A stretch of 64,000 nt of DNA from Metallyticus violacea (taxonomy: Eukaryota; Arthropoda; Insecta; Mantodea; Metallyticidae), in the NCBI GenBank assembly GCA_030762175.1, contig CM060846.1:240571012-240635011 (forward strand), given 5' to 3'. How positions within the stretch are numbered: the stretch's first letter is position 1; every line of letters starts with the position of its first letter. The notes beneath the pieces are model-generated. The model was not told where the DNA came from and ran no database searches. It saw only the letters and a list, made by a program, of their open reading frames with translations. Positions 10,209-21,832 of the stretch are shown piece after piece. The position numbers and the translations under genes were made by a program.

Positions 10209-11197
10209 TTTAGCTTGTTTGTTAGTAAAACTGTGCTGCATTACTTAACACACACATTACAAGTGACAGTGGATTCAACTACTATAGATCTTTTGAGGTG
10301 ATGAATGGAAATAAATAACTAATTAATTAATTAAATAATGAGAAAAATCAACCCAGAATCTGTTTGTCCCTTATATTAAATTTTTCAAGGTAAGGGAAAA
10401 CTAGAAAAATCCTTACCCAGACAATAAAGATGAAGGTGATCAATATTAACTCACGTGTCGGAACGATATAAAAGGTTTATACTTTGATGAAAAGCTACAT
10501 AGTCCATTTTTCAGTAAAACACCATGCTGTACACTACATAATACAGTGGTGATAATAGAGATAAGGTTGAAAATGATAATGTGATAAAATGGAGAAGTTA
10601 CACAAATACTGCTTTGTTCACTATAAATTTCATATAGTGAACAAATTTTACTTTGTAACAGAACCCAGCCCATAAATGTGGAATGCATGTAACCTGCCAC
10701 AATAATGCGGTAACTTGTAAAAACTTGGAACCGTAACACAAAATAGCAAAACCTGAGTACTTTCTGTATATATTTCCAATTATGTTAGGTGTCCAAAACT
10801 TTACAAACTTGCTGTACATTTTTGTATGTATGTAGTATACAAGGCCCAACTAATATACTACATGGCTATCAGAGGAAAATTGTATTTCTAGTCCTCCATG
10901 ATCTCCTGGCTTTAGTTGGTTAGATGAATTATTTTGAATTTTGCATTAGTTTTTTTCTTGTGTATTGCGTCAAAACACATGTATGTTGTTTCTGCAGTAT
11001 AGACTCAAATTTTATTGTGCGAACATATAAGCTAATCGAGAAAGGGATGGGTTAAATCAACTTACCTTTAATGCCACATGTGTATTACCTTTGTGCATTA
11101 ACAGCTAAGATGGAGGGAGAAGTAACTATGTCCATTATATTGATTGATACACTGTGGGTAATTTTTATACACTTCACTTACATGTTTTTAAAATCAG

Positions 11198-11231
11198 GAC
11201 ATGTTTCAAGAACCGTCGTTCCCATCGTCAG
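11198..11231 (-). ncRNA. Hammerhead ribozyme motif after Penelope GIY-YIG ORF
   Basis: Minus strand: CTGACGA, T, stem II GGGAAC/GTTCTT with loop GACG (includes G-T pairs), GAAA, a two-pair stem III (AC, AT, GT) and C at the cleavage site, i.e. a GUC-type cleavage triplet. Core bases C3 U4 G5 A6 N7 G8 A9 and G12 A13 A14 are all intact. It overlaps the last codons of the upstream GIY-YIG reading frame. Hammerheads with tiny stem III are known from Penelope-like elements. Confidence 0.65.
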
Positions 11232-11493
11232 TTGTTGACCCACTGTTCTGGTTGGACCTCTGCAGGTTATTGAATTTTTGTGTGGTGGCCTCTAGTGGTT
11301 GTGAGATGAATCTGGAGAGGTAGTCCTCTGGCTGAAGGTCAAAATTCATTGCTGTTTTTCGGTATTTTAAGATGAAAATATTCTCCCATGTTGACAAGTC
11401 ATAAGGATTGTTTAATTCTTTCAAAAGTTTTATTTCTGGGTTCATTTCATGGTTATGGCTCCAATAATGATGTGCTACTGCTGACGTTTCCAT
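11206..11493 (-). pseudogene. Penelope-like element: C-terminal GIY-YIG endonuclease fragment
   Basis: Minus-strand fragment of the endonuclease at the C-terminus of Penelope-like retroelements, which would cut target DNA. It shows SAVAHHYWSHNHEM, LKELNNPYDLSTWENIF (with the conserved catalytic-side Glu of TWENI) and SQPLEATTQ. It is closely related in pattern to the copies at 56 kb and 61.8 kb. The GIY and YIG strands and the whole RT are missing, so this is a 5'-truncated copy, the usual outcome of target-primed insertion. The frame is open to the stop at 11206. Confidence 0.85.
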
Positions 11494-13023
11494 TTGTTTG
11501 TTTGTTTGAAAAGTCAGCAGTAGCTGTTATTTTCTTTAGGAAACTGCATCATAGCTCTGATTGAGTGATCCAATGTAATATTTCTAAAGAATAGTAAATG
11601 CTTATTTCATAATTGTATTAATTAATTCATTGGTGATTCAGACCATTAATAGTACACTGTAAGAAAATCTTTTCTCCCTAATCACAAGCTAAAACAGTGT
11701 CTATTAAAATGATTCTTCTACTTCACAAAACTTGATGATTTTTGTGTTGAAATCCAAGATGTTTGAAATCTGGTAGGAATAGTTCTCTGTGTTACTTCAA
11801 CGCCTTACCAACAACTTTTTTAAATTGTTCTAAATATGCTAATTATTATGAATGTAAGAAGATCATATCTGAGCTAATGGGCTGTTGCTGAATTCATGAA
11901 ACCATTGCCCACAACTCCCTCAGATATCTTCCAAGATTTATCATGCCCAAGATCTCAAGACATGGTTTCATTGAGTAAACCATGGCCTGGTAGTCTGAAT
12001 ATAACCTTCTATTGGATAAACAAGTGGTAAAAACCTAATCTTATATATTAAGAACAAATATGTGCTATATCTCATTGCACCCTTTATTGCACTAATAGTA
12101 CTCAGTCTAAATTTATGTTGCCTATAATTTTAATCTGCACATTTTATTTGAAAAACCTGAAGAAAATGACTGTTTAATTAATGAATGAACAATACTTTAC
12201 TTTCAAATGTTAATCTAAATAAATCATGTTATACCATATTAAACAAAGAAAGTGAAATCAAAGTAGCTTTGATTACTGTACTGTTATAATGGTTATTGTA
12301 AGAAAGAATATGTTACTGACATACTAAAAACTCATTTCTATAAACTTTCTAAACTGTTAACGTTTTGCATCATGACATCTTTTAGGTAAGAGAGATAGAT
12401 AAGATGGCACTTACAATAGTGCTTGCTGCTTAAATTGTGGTAGTAAGTTGCAATATATGATGGTTAGTCTGAGGGTAAAGTTCTATATGACTAAAAATGG
12501 CCAAATCTACGTTGAAGAAGGTACGTGGCCTTCAGCTGCTGAACTACACTGCTGCTCATAAATCAGTTCATCAATATTTGCTTTTTGAGGCAGCCCATGG
12601 CTAAGTGCTCAGACAATCCATCTTCTACCAAATAAACCTGGAAATTATTCCAGTGGAGAAAGGTGAATTATGTGACACAAAATTGACATTTGGGAAGGTT
12701 TTCTCTAGAAACTCCAATTTTCTTTACCACTTACTGGACTATGTGTTTATTCACCATCCTTATTCCCATTATTGTCTTTATTATCTAGCACTGTGCAATT
12801 TAAACTAAAATGTGTTACTGTGCTATCAATGCCATAACTCTAATTTAAATGTAATAGGCAATAAATATCAGCAAAATTATTAATTACAACTGAAAAACAT
12901 ATTTGCTGCAATGCAACAGTTAAAAAAATACTAAATAACTGTTGCTGCTTATGTTATAAATAGTAAGAAATTATCCCAAACTTGGAGAATTTTATGTCTA
13001 GAAGACCTAAGAATAAAAAATAT

Positions 13024-13256
13024 TTGGATCATCCCAATAGCTCAGTAGGTTATAGAACTAGATTTATCATGCAACAGACCCACTTTTGATCCCCATGGTT
13101 GCAGAGTGCATTTATGGTGGGCAAAGATGGGGTTTTGGTTTTTAATTTTTTTTATTTGGGTTCTAACATTTTTCTGTTTCAAATCTTCATCAACTATCTT
13201 CTTTTCTCCCAATCTCTCTTGCCTCATCTCATGATCTGGTGGTCTCAGGTGTATTT
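13024..13256 (+). mobile_element. Possible third SINE family (SINE-C)
   Basis: A tRNA-like head is visible: an A-box-like block tagctcagtaggtta and, about 40 bp later, a B-box-like block ttttgatcccca. These suggest a tRNA-derived SINE distinct from SINE-A and SINE-B. No second copy is present in the window, so the family and its end are uncertain. Confidence 0.4.
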
Positions 13257-13265
13257 CATATCACT

Positions 13266-13415
13266 ACCAACATGCAAAACTGAGGTTGCTAAGGCAGAGA
13301 CTCCTGAATGGGGAGTTTGCAATTTATTTCTGCCAGGACTGTTCTCCCTGACTGTATGTTCTTCCAGGTTTTCCTTACACATAAATGACAAATTTCAAGA
13401 AATCACCCTAAATGT
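13266..13415 (+). mobile_element. SINE-A, highly diverged
   Basis: Old plus-strand copy: gaggttgctaaggc corresponds to the family A-box region and ctgccaggactgttctccctgact to the region just after the B box; then ttccaggttttcctt and cataaatgacaaat follow. The B box itself is nearly lost. It directly follows the possible SINE-C head. Confidence 0.6.
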
Positions 13416-14107
13416 AAATCTGAAGCACTTCATTCCAAAAGATTTATTTCCTAATTTATATCCTTGTGTCATCTGTGTCCACCACTTGTGCCTCAGTAGT
13501 ATAAACAGGTGTAAAATAATATAAAAAATATATGGTTGCTAAGATTGCATATGCATCCTCTGCCCTTCTCCTCACTAGGTCTTGAGCTCACCTGTACAGG
13601 TTGTAGAAGTATGACACTCGGTGCTCTGCTAAAATGAGCCCATGGAAGGGAGATCTATAGGTAGCCCTGTCAGTGGTCTCAATGTCATCTGATTTCATCA
13701 GGTGCTAAATAAGCCCACAGCTTCAGTCGCATGGAGTTGTCTCTAGCCTGCCTCCAGTTAGTAATCTAATATAATAGAATATATGAAAGAAAAGTATACA
13801 GCTGTATTTATAAGTTGGGAAAAGGTGTGTCTGTGTACACAGAATAAAAATAAAGAAAAGAATGTATTTTTTACATTTTATAGTGATTTTGTTTAATTTA
13901 ATTCATGAAGTTCAATTAATTTTTTTATTGCCTAGTTTGTTTTTATCCTCGGAAACAAGCAGCCTTTAACAATGTCATAATAAGCAAAACAGGCCAAATA
14001 TTTATCTCAAACATAGTACATATGTCTACTTGCTTTATTGCTATGTATGCTGTGGTTTAATTTCTGCATTATAAGCAACTAAGAATCTGTTTTTGTGTGT
14101 TTTTCAG

Positions 14108-14900
14108 ATTCCTTTGAGAATAAGGTTCCTCTAGAAGTGTAATTAAGAGGGATAAACTGGCCACAGAGCAGAGTCCATTCAGTAGATGCATTATGAACCT
14201 GTACCATATATTTTGTTAATACTTCTTTCACTTTCTTCATGTGACTTTTAGACATTACAGCTGTGTGATTTTGTTCGGAATTAAAAGTGAAATTTGTGCA
14301 TTATGATAGAAGACAAGAATGAACAATAATGCCAGCATCCTCTACAACATCTGTTCTTTTCTTCTTGAATGATACCACATACTTTCACTAATCAGGGACA
14401 TGTGTTCAAAGTGACAACGATATGGAAATGAGTTCCAGCCTTCGACATACGAAAAAATGAACGAAACTTTTATATATAACTGTTTCAAATGTAATTCTTA
14501 CTTGTTAACAATTATGTGCTGCAGCAGAAATATTTTTTTTTTGTTTGTTTGGTTTTTTTTGTGCAAAACTATAGAAATCTGCACTTCAGTCTAAAGTCAT
14601 TACTAAAAACAACTTTTTGAGTCAGTTCTTTGAACATTTAAGCAGGAACCTAGAATAATAATAAGAATGTATATAATTTTTGACTAAAGCTATTTTTGTA
14701 TTTTGTATTCACTGAAATACAAAATTAGTTTTTTCTGTATTATATAAACTAATCTTGATTTTATTTAATAATGCCTATAATGATAAGACTGAGTTGCATA
14801 GTCTCACCCTTTATTTCTTCTGCCCAGGAATAAGCTGTAGTGGCACTTTAAATCTCTACTCTGTTTGGTCTCATTTGTGAACAAAATAAAAACTATGTCT
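14108..14900 (+). other. Predicted terminal 3'UTR exon of the Ig-domain gene
   Basis: It begins after the acceptor tgtgtgtttttcag and has no long ORF. The first AATAAA poly(A) signal I find downstream is at 14885-14890. Exon status depends on the 3'UTR-intron model; no transcript evidence is available. Confidence 0.4.
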
Positions 14901-14909
14901 CACAATTAT

Positions 14910-15815
14910 GTATTAATTTACTACAAGCTGCATCCTTATCTACATTTCAAATGGATATGTGTATATTAGAGTATATTTTCTTTAAACAGTTTTCAGCATA
15001 TCTACCATTCAACATGCTAATAAGTTCACAATTCATAATTAATATATTTTATAAATTTAACAATATTTAAAAAGTATATAATGGATATTAAGCTATTATG
15101 GAGCTAGTGAAAAAATTATTGTGTGCTGTTATGATATGTCCACAAAATTTGTGTTAACCTTTGAGTTTTATGCCTTAAATGAAGGTAAACATTAAACTTA
15201 TCAAAATGTACAATGTCACACTTTAAAAGAATATTATGAGAAAACTGCTGTCATGATCTAAACAAATGTTGTGGAATCTTTGATCATATTTGATTAAGTG
15301 TAGTTTTTTAATAATTATACCGTATATGCAACATACAGATTATTATTTATTAAAGAAGAACTCTTATTTTGAATCAATATATATAATATTTTGAGTTAAA
15401 TTATTAATTAATATTGGTCAAAATAAAAGATGTTTTAGAAATACATTGTACATAGCAAAAGAATAATTTAAAAAATTGCGACTTTTAAGATTTTTCAAAG
15501 CTCTAAATAACCAATATTTTGCTGTAAAGAGATCTAAACAGCAGGTGCTACTCCCAGGTATAGTCTTTCATTATTTTTGAAAATAAACAAAAACTCTAAA
15601 TTAATGTTTAGGCTAAATATGGTTTAAATGTCTTAATTTCAATATAGGCAGATTTTATTAATCATTGGTGCACTTTCAAATAGTTAATATCTATCACTTT
15701 GTTTTTCAATAACTTTCTTAATTCTTTAACTGACAATCGTAAATAAATTTGACTTTCTTAGAACTATTGCCAAAATACAATTTCCAAAAGGGACGGAATA
15801 TGCTTCCTCTGAATA
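14910..15815. other. AT-rich stretch without recognisable genes
   Basis: Very AT-rich, no domain-bearing ORF and no SINE signature. Confidence 0.4.
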
Positions 15816-15819
15816 TTTA

Positions 15820-17083
15820 TGAGAGATTTTCTAAAAGTTCTCGGCTTCACCAAGGGAACATAAGATTTAAGAGAAATGTCTTCTTTTATTTTTCAATATG
15901 TTCACCTTGAAAAGCAATGCATTTAATCCAATGACTTTCCAACCTTTTAATACCCTCATAAATAAGATTTGTCCAACCATGAAAAAATCTGTCTCAGTTT
16001 CATTTTCATTATTTGATATGAATCTTCGTCCATTCAGCCCTTTCTTGAGGTTTGGGGACAAAAAATAATCTCAGTGAGCAAATCCGGCAAACATGGCATA
16101 TGTGAAAGAACTTGGAAGCGAAGAGCATGCAGTTTTGCAGCAATAATTCCAGATGTGGGTGAAAGCGCATTATCATGATGAAAGGGAACTTCATTTTTAG
16201 CCAAATAGCATCCTTCATTTGATCCAGTAGTGAAACGTAATAATTCCCGGAGATGGTTCTGTCTTTGTGGAGGTAGTCTACAAGCACCACACCATGAGAA
16301 TACTGGAAAACCATAGTCATGGCTTTTCCTGCCAATGGAATAGTTTTTTGCTTCCTTTGGTGCACTTTTACCTAATGCCACCCCAGTTTGGACTGCTTCT
16401 TCGTCTCGGGCGTGTAGGGATGAATCCATCTTTCTTCTACTGTTATGAAACGTCGGAGAATTTCGCTGGAATTGCGTTTAAGCAAGAATAAATACTCTTG
16501 CAAAATGAATATTCAAATGCGTTTTTGGTCCATTGTTAACAAACGCGGCACCCATCGAATGGAAAACCTTCTCACATACAAAACTTTTTATAAAATATAG
16601 TGAAGACAGCCTATGGAGATCTTTGCAATGTCAGCCAATTCGCGTACCTTCAATCGGCGATCATTTAGTACGGCATTGTGAATTTTCGTCACAATCTCTT
16701 TGGTCGTAGCAATTTTGGGAAGCCTTGAGCCCTCATCATCATGAATGGATATACGACCACCCTTAAACTGAGCATCCCACTTTTTAAGCCGAAAAACGAA
16801 GGAGAAGAATCCTTTAGTGGAATCTAACTCCTTTTGTACTTCTGTTGGAGTTAAACCCTTCAAAACAAAGTACTTCATCACAGCTCATACTCTAATTTTA
16901 TCAATATTGCATAAAATGTTAAAATTAATTTGTTTACACGACCGTCACAAAAAACTGACCACACTTAGGCGTCTGAAACTTCACAGCACGCCATCTAAAG
17001 GGCGATACTTAAAAACTATTATAATAATTTGGCAATATTCACATCATCTCAGAATCAGGCGAGAACTTTTAGAACACTCCTTG
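15820..17083 (-). mobile_element. Mariner-type DNA transposon, inactive
   Basis: The ends are imperfect terminal inverted repeats sharing ctaaaagttctcg (left at about 15831, right as its reverse complement at about 17061), and each outer edge meets a TA dinucleotide (15818-15819 and 17084-17085), the target duplicated by mariners. The size of ~1.26 kb is normal for the family. The transposase inside runs on the minus strand and is broken. Confidence 0.8.
15867..16878 (-). pseudogene. Mariner transposase pseudogene
   Basis: The transposase would cut and paste the element. The ATG at 16876-16878 starts MKYFVLKGLTPTEV, the N-terminal helix-turn-helix region typical of mariner; then KVRELADIAKISIG. 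After a stop the other frames give RRFSIRWVPRLLT, the block VEERWIHPYTPET (first catalytic Asp of DETW changed to Glu), GKAMTMVFQYSHG, FHHDNALSP (second Asp kept) and a damaged third-Asp region. At least three frame changes and several stops show that it is dead. Confidence 0.85.
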
Positions 17084-17119
17084 TAGTTCTAAATTTAACA
17101 GTCTTAATATGAGGATGTC

Positions 17120-17470
17120 ATTAAGTAAGTTACAAATGGATGTACAACTTAAACAAATAATAGTATTGATTTGTAAAATACTTTTATTTCTCAACATAAT
17201 CTCCTTACATTTAGAAAATTTCCGCATCTTTTCACAAGACCCTGAAATCCAGCAGCATTAAATTCTTTGGGCTTCTTCGGAACCAGGCGGTGTGTTCCCA
17301 TTCTCCAGCTTCAGGAAAAAAATTCACTGAAATTATGACGTTTAAGAGGGTCGAATATATGGAAATCACTTGGAGAAAGGTCGGGAATATACACAGGATG
17401 CTCGAGGACTTCGCTTGAAATTTTGCAACGCCCCCTTTGTCTCGGCAGTGTGAGGATACGAGTAGTATTA
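17120..17470 (-). pseudogene. 3' fragment of a second Tc1/mariner-like transposase
   Basis: Minus strand: HPVYIPDLSPSDFHIF, the third-Asp region (P-D-L-S-P-S-D-F) of mariner-family transposases, then DPLKRHNFSEFF, a break, and EFNAAGFQGLVKRCGNFLNV, the usual C-terminal region. It is distinct from the transposase in the neighbouring element. Its outer end (atgaggatgtcattaag) looks like a mariner terminal repeat. The 5' part is absent. Confidence 0.75.
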
Positions 17471-17665
17471 GTGCCGCGGCGGGAGTTTGAATGACTTCAC
17501 TCTGCTAAGGTCGTCCCCCAGGAAAAGATTGGCCCTAGTGTTCTTTTTGTGGTGGCAGTGTGATTTCATGTTTAATGCGTGCCTCGGGGTTGGTTTTGTT
17601 CATACATGTTTTATTGCGCAAGTACATATCGGTTGTGATTATGTATATGCTATATACATTTTATT

Positions 17666-17745
17666 ACGGCATCCAGAAAGTAAGTCCCAATCGCGCCTGG
17701 AGATGGCACCGCTAGTCGGATAGGAATGCGCATGCGCAGGAATAG
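17666..17745 (+). mobile_element. Possible 5' end of another mariner-like element
   Basis: The sequence tacggcatccagaaagtaagt resembles the left end of the preceding transposase fragment (tatgaggatgtcattaagtaagt) and is in the same orientation, followed by a GC-richer leader. It is cut off a few hundred bases later by the foldback-like repeat. The call rests on this similarity only. Confidence 0.35.
17727..17738. promoter_or_regulatory. NRF-1/Ewg-type palindrome
   Basis: The perfect palindrome tgcgcatgcgca matches the known NRF-1 binding consensus. A second copy lies at 44707-44718. Both occur in repeat-like DNA with no gene start nearby, so function is unproven. Confidence 0.3.
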
Positions 17746-18896
17746 AGAGGAAGTATGTGGTAATAATGCAGTAAAATTTCAGCCTTGTGACGGCCGTATA
17801 TATGATATATAACAAATCCAAACAAGCTGAACCACGGATGGTGGTTATGAGGAAAATATAATGGTTATTATGCTAATTGATTATGGTTCCGCATATTGGA
17901 ACTAATTATTGGGTGCATAATGGATGGAAATGTCATTTACAATCGTTATTATGCTGATAGAATTTGGTGGTGGTGTGGGGCATAAGCGTTTGGTGGCAAA
18001 ACTGCGAACTAAGCATAATTTGAATTACAAAATGGCGGAAATTTGAACTAAAATACTGGTGGTAAAACTATAAATGAGATATGTACGACGAGTATATGGT
18101 TTGAAAACTAAATCATTAACAAGATGTAGGTGTAAAAAATATTGTAAAAATGATTCTCATTTTGATATTTACAATAAGTAACATTGAAACAATAATATTC
18201 ATTGATAAAAATAGTAGTTACACTCAGCAAAATGGTAAATTGTGTAAATATTTATTAATTTAATAGCAACTCAATAACATGTTTACATATAATATATGCC
18301 TGTGTGCAAAAACGTGTCATTCATAATTTTTAACTCTACAAAAAATGTTATGTTGGCAAAAATTACTAAAAATAATTTTATATAAACTACATAAATAATT
18401 AATGGAAACATTAACAAAATACTGCATTGGTTGGAAAAAGCATACTTTTACTGGTAACAAAATATTAGAAATCAAATATACCAGTTTTGCGAAAATACTC
18501 AAAACGAATCGTTTACGCTATTTAACTTTGCTAAAAGAAGTTTTGTTAATCCAGAAAAATGTTATCTTACAATCAAAAAATATTTTCCACTCTTTGATTT
18601 AGTTTCATAAACAAAAATGCATATTAGAAACAACATATTAACTTTGAACACATAATACATATCTACACTGTTTAACTTTGCAAAATTGCAGTTATGTTAC
18701 AACATAAATATATTTTCTCTCTATAATTTACTTTCATAAACCAAAACTCATATTATAAACTAAATATTAAATTTAAAAAAAAATATTTACTCAATTTAAG
18801 TTTACAAAAGAAGCTATGTTACAAACTGATGTCATGTTTCAATAAAAAAATATTATTCTCTCTTAGATTGATTTTTATAGAAGTTGAAACAAATTA

Positions 18897-20226
18897 CACT
18901 GGGCAACAAAAAAATAATTTTTGAATGTTTCGAGCACTTTATGAGGCAATTATTACTAATTTTGGGTTGAGAAAAACAAATATGACAATGAAAATTTTTA
19001 TTAGCTCTAGTTTCTATGATATACACAAGGTGGAAGTATTACATATTAACGGATTGAGAGAAAATGATACATTTTAATTACATACATGCTAACAACAATG
19101 AAAGTGCATTTAATTTTTTTAACTGGTAATTACATGCTAAGAGTTCTAAATTTCTGGAAAAATACTTCGCAGATAGTCGTGTCTGAAGAGAATCATGTGG
19201 TGGCCTATTGACTTCGTCGTCTTTTAGCTTGCCTCTTGTAATGGAGTTCCGCAGAATCCCTATACAAAGACCAACAGTAATCCGCAAGCATTACTTCATT
19301 CCAACGGCCCTGATATCTTTGTTGCATAACAGAAATGTTCTGGTGGAATCTCTCTCCATGTTCATCACTAACAGCTCCACAACTAGGAGGGAAAAAGTCT
19401 AGGTGGGAGTGGAGAAAATGGATCTTAAGGGACATGTTGCATCCAAGGTTACGGTATTTTTGCAGGAGCACTGTCACCAAATGCTTGTAGTTGTCATCTC
19501 TTTTGTTGCCTAAAAATCCATGAACAACACCCTTGAAGGCTTCCCAAGCTTCCTTTTCTTTCCCCTCCAAAACTTGGTCAAATGCAGGATCCTTTACAAG
19601 TTCTCTTATTTGTGGTCCGACAAAAATGCCTTCCTTAACTTTTGCATCACTTAATTTCGAAAATTTCTCTCTGATGTACTTAAAGGCCCGTCTTTCTCGG
19701 TTCATAGTTTTGACAAATTTTTTCATCAAACCCAGCTTGATATGCAGGGGTGGAAGAAGAACGTCTTTTGGGTCCACAAGAGGCTTGGCAACGACATTTT
19801 TCTCGCTAGGGTGAAGATTTCTTGCAGGCCAGTCTTCTTTCACCACAAATATAACAAAAGTTATTCACCATATTTACACATTTTCGTGGCATTTTTACAA
19901 ATTTTACACTAAAAAAGCACTCGCGAACCAGAAATTTTGCATTAATTTGAGTAGAAACTACATGTAATTCACAGTCACAGCAACAGTATCTATGTTTATG
20001 ACTTACAAACAGCTGAAGAGCATTTGTGTTTTGTTATTTGACAGGTGTGCCAACCCCCCCAAAAATCCCCCAAATTTAAAATCTTCACTCTAAAAAATGA
20101 AATGTCACTTTATCTTCAAAACAAGAGCTAATCTATCATTTTTATGGTGATTTTTGAATTCAGCAAATGGAAATACATGTAAATTCACTATTTTTAAGCC
20201 CGAAACATTTTCATTGTTGCCCAGTG
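18897..20226 (-). mobile_element. 1.33-kb TIR transposon of unassigned superfamily
   Basis: It starts cactgggcaacaa and ends with the reverse complement ttgttgcccagtg; inner TIR similarity continues through a gaatgtttcg-like block. It is flanked by the same three bases TTA (18894-18896 and 20227-20229), a clean target duplication. Removing it restores the tandem-repeat unit of the foldback arm, so the insertion came after the arm. CACTG ends with a 3-bp duplication fit CACTA/CMC-type elements, while TTA also fits Harbinger-type ones; the choice is inference. Confidence 0.75.
19205..19846 (-). CDS. Conserved protein of the TIR transposon, possibly transposase C-terminal half
   Basis: The minus-strand frame of ~213 codons has no internal stop and ends in a basic tail (KRQAKRRRSQ) that could be a nuclear localisation signal. 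Blocks: VLLPPLHIKLGLMKKFVK, VKEGIFVGPQIRELVKD, AWEAFKGVVHGFLGNK, NMSLKIHFLHSHLDFF and SDEHGERFHQNISVM. I recognise this pattern from a highly multicopy family of uncharacterised arthropod proteins, which fits a transposon protein. The conserved Asp/Glu/His residues (HSHLDFF, DEHGERFH) could be part of a DDE/D nuclease core, but that is inference. No clear ATG: the frame is open upstream, where an N-terminal part would be expected but looks broken. Confidence 0.65.
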   Translation of the reverse strand: MVKEDWPARNLHPSEKNVVAKPLVDPKDVLLPPLHIKLGLMKKFVKTMNRERRAFKYIREKFSKLSDAKVKEGIFVGPQIRELVKDPAFDQVLEGKEKEAWEAFKGVVHGFLGNKRDDNYKHLVTVLLQKYRNLGCNMSLKIHFLHSHLDFFPPSCGAVSDEHGERFHQNISVMQQRYQGRWNEVMLADYCWSLYRDSAELHYKRQAKRRRSQ

Positions 20227-21556
20227 TTATTAACTATGTATGCAAAAAAATTTTACACTATTTAACTTTCCAAAAAAGATGCTATGTTACAATGAAAATA
20301 ATGTTTTCATTCTTTGATTTACTTTTATTGACAAAAATTTATATTAGAAAAAATATTAACTTTAAAAACAAAATATATGTATCTTTTTAACTTTGCAAAA
20401 AAGAAGATATGATGCAAAAATGCTTCGTTCCAAACAAAAAAAATCGTCACTTATGTATACTATTATAATTAAAAATTTATATTAGAAACAAAATATTAAA
20501 TTTTAAAATATATTTACATATTTAACTTTGCAAACAAAGAAGTTATGTTACAAAAGAAATGTTATGTTGCCGCCAAAAACATTTTTCACTATTTGGTTAA
20601 CTTTTATATGAAAAAAAAAATTATATTAGAAACAGAATATGAAATTTGAAAACAATAATGCCATTTATACTATTTAACTTTACAAAAAATAATTTTTAAT
20701 CTTAGATATACTTTTATAAACAAATAAGTTCATTTAAACAAGGAATTTACATTTAACACAAAACCAATATTTATTCTATTTAACTATGCAAAAAGTAAAT
20801 TGTGTTACAAAATTGATGTTATGTTGCTATAAAAATATTTATTTCACCCTTTGATTTATATTTAAAATAAAAATTCATTAAAGACTATATATTAACTTTG
20901 AAAACCAAAAATTATTTAAACTGTTTAAATTTACAAAAAGAAGATGCGTTATAAAAAAGACGAATTTAAAAAAAAATCTTTCTTTGATTTATTTTTATAA
21001 ATAAATTTACCATAGAAATAATATATAACCTTTGAAAACAAAAAAAAAAAAAAACAATATTTTACCTTACAAAAAGAAGTGATGTAGAGCAAAGTGGTGT
21101 TAGGTTATAATCAAAATATTTATTTTCACTCCTTGATTAACTGTTATAAACAAAAATTCACATTAGATACAAAATATTAACTTTGAAAACAAAAGCATAT
21201 TTAACTTTGAAAAAAAAAAAAACTATATGTTCCCCTAACTTACCATAATGACACACATAAATGTAATGAAGGGAACTGAATTATATTTTGTTACAGCAAG
21301 AGTAATACGTTATAGATAGTAATTTAACATGTTCCATCATCATTTTACATAGTAACTATTATTATCATCACATTTAAGTAAATGAAGGAATAAAATGTTA
21401 CAGAAATGTAAGGAAAATTAAAGTATGAAAATGAAAAATAAAAATAATATTATAGTAAATGAATAAAAAACAAATTCAAAGAGCAGTGCAGCATCATTTA
21501 ATGCGGCACAAATACAGCATACAAAGAATAGAACTTTATCGGTGTCATATGACAAG

Positions 21557-21832
21557 GTTTTTTTAGTAGTGTTTAACGCCCATTTTTACTAAGGCACCAC
21601 AGGCGGTGGACACTCATGATGCATGAAATGAAATGATATATTGTGAAAGGATATTTTTTTAAGGAAGGAAGCGTTCCAGGCCTACATTTAGAGTACCTCC
21701 CCGGCATTTGTCAATCATGAAAACCAAAGAAAATCTGGGGAAAAAAACCAGTCAGGGAGGACGGTTCTGGCGGTACCCCAGACCTCCCGCTCACGAGTCC
21801 GCGCTTTAACGACCTCGGCCACCCGTGGCGGT
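21557..21832 (-). mobile_element. SINE-A, full length
   Basis: Minus-strand copy from the tRNA-like head (ccgccacgggtggccgag in sense) to the 3' block ending in the complement of agtagtgtttaacgcc. It is flanked by the direct repeat atatgacaag at 21547-21556 and 21833-21842, a target-site duplication. It lies in the centre of the foldback-like structure. Confidence 0.92.

Larger units (their letters stand above)
9944..14107 (+). other. Predicted 3'UTR intron of the Ig-domain gene
   Basis: A strong donor (aag/gtaagtgt) sits 40 nt after the stop codon. The best downstream partner I see is the acceptor tgtgtgtttttcag ending at 14107. In this model the ~4.2-kb intron carries Penelope and SINE remnants. 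The donor is only 40 nt after the stop, closer than the usual ~50-55 nt limit, so splicing would not be expected to trigger nonsense-mediated decay. An unspliced alternative ending at the AATAAA near 10312 is also possible. Confidence 0.5.
17990..21240 (+). repeat. Left arm of the foldback-like repeat: tandem ~105-155 bp units
   Basis: Tandem units recur at about 18519, 18669, 18793, then, after the inserted TIR element, at 20260, 20386, 20519, 20673, 20779 and 20923. Each begins near tttaacttt(g/a)caaaa, followed by a ttatgttacaa block, a ctttgattta block and an aaacaaaatattaacttt block. Unit lengths vary by indels and the copies are strongly diverged. Confidence 0.75.

Noticed and set aside
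18500..21240. CRISPR-like repeat array
   Set aside because: Units are adjacent, ~105-155 bp long and strongly diverged, without unique spacers, and the DNA is eukaryotic.
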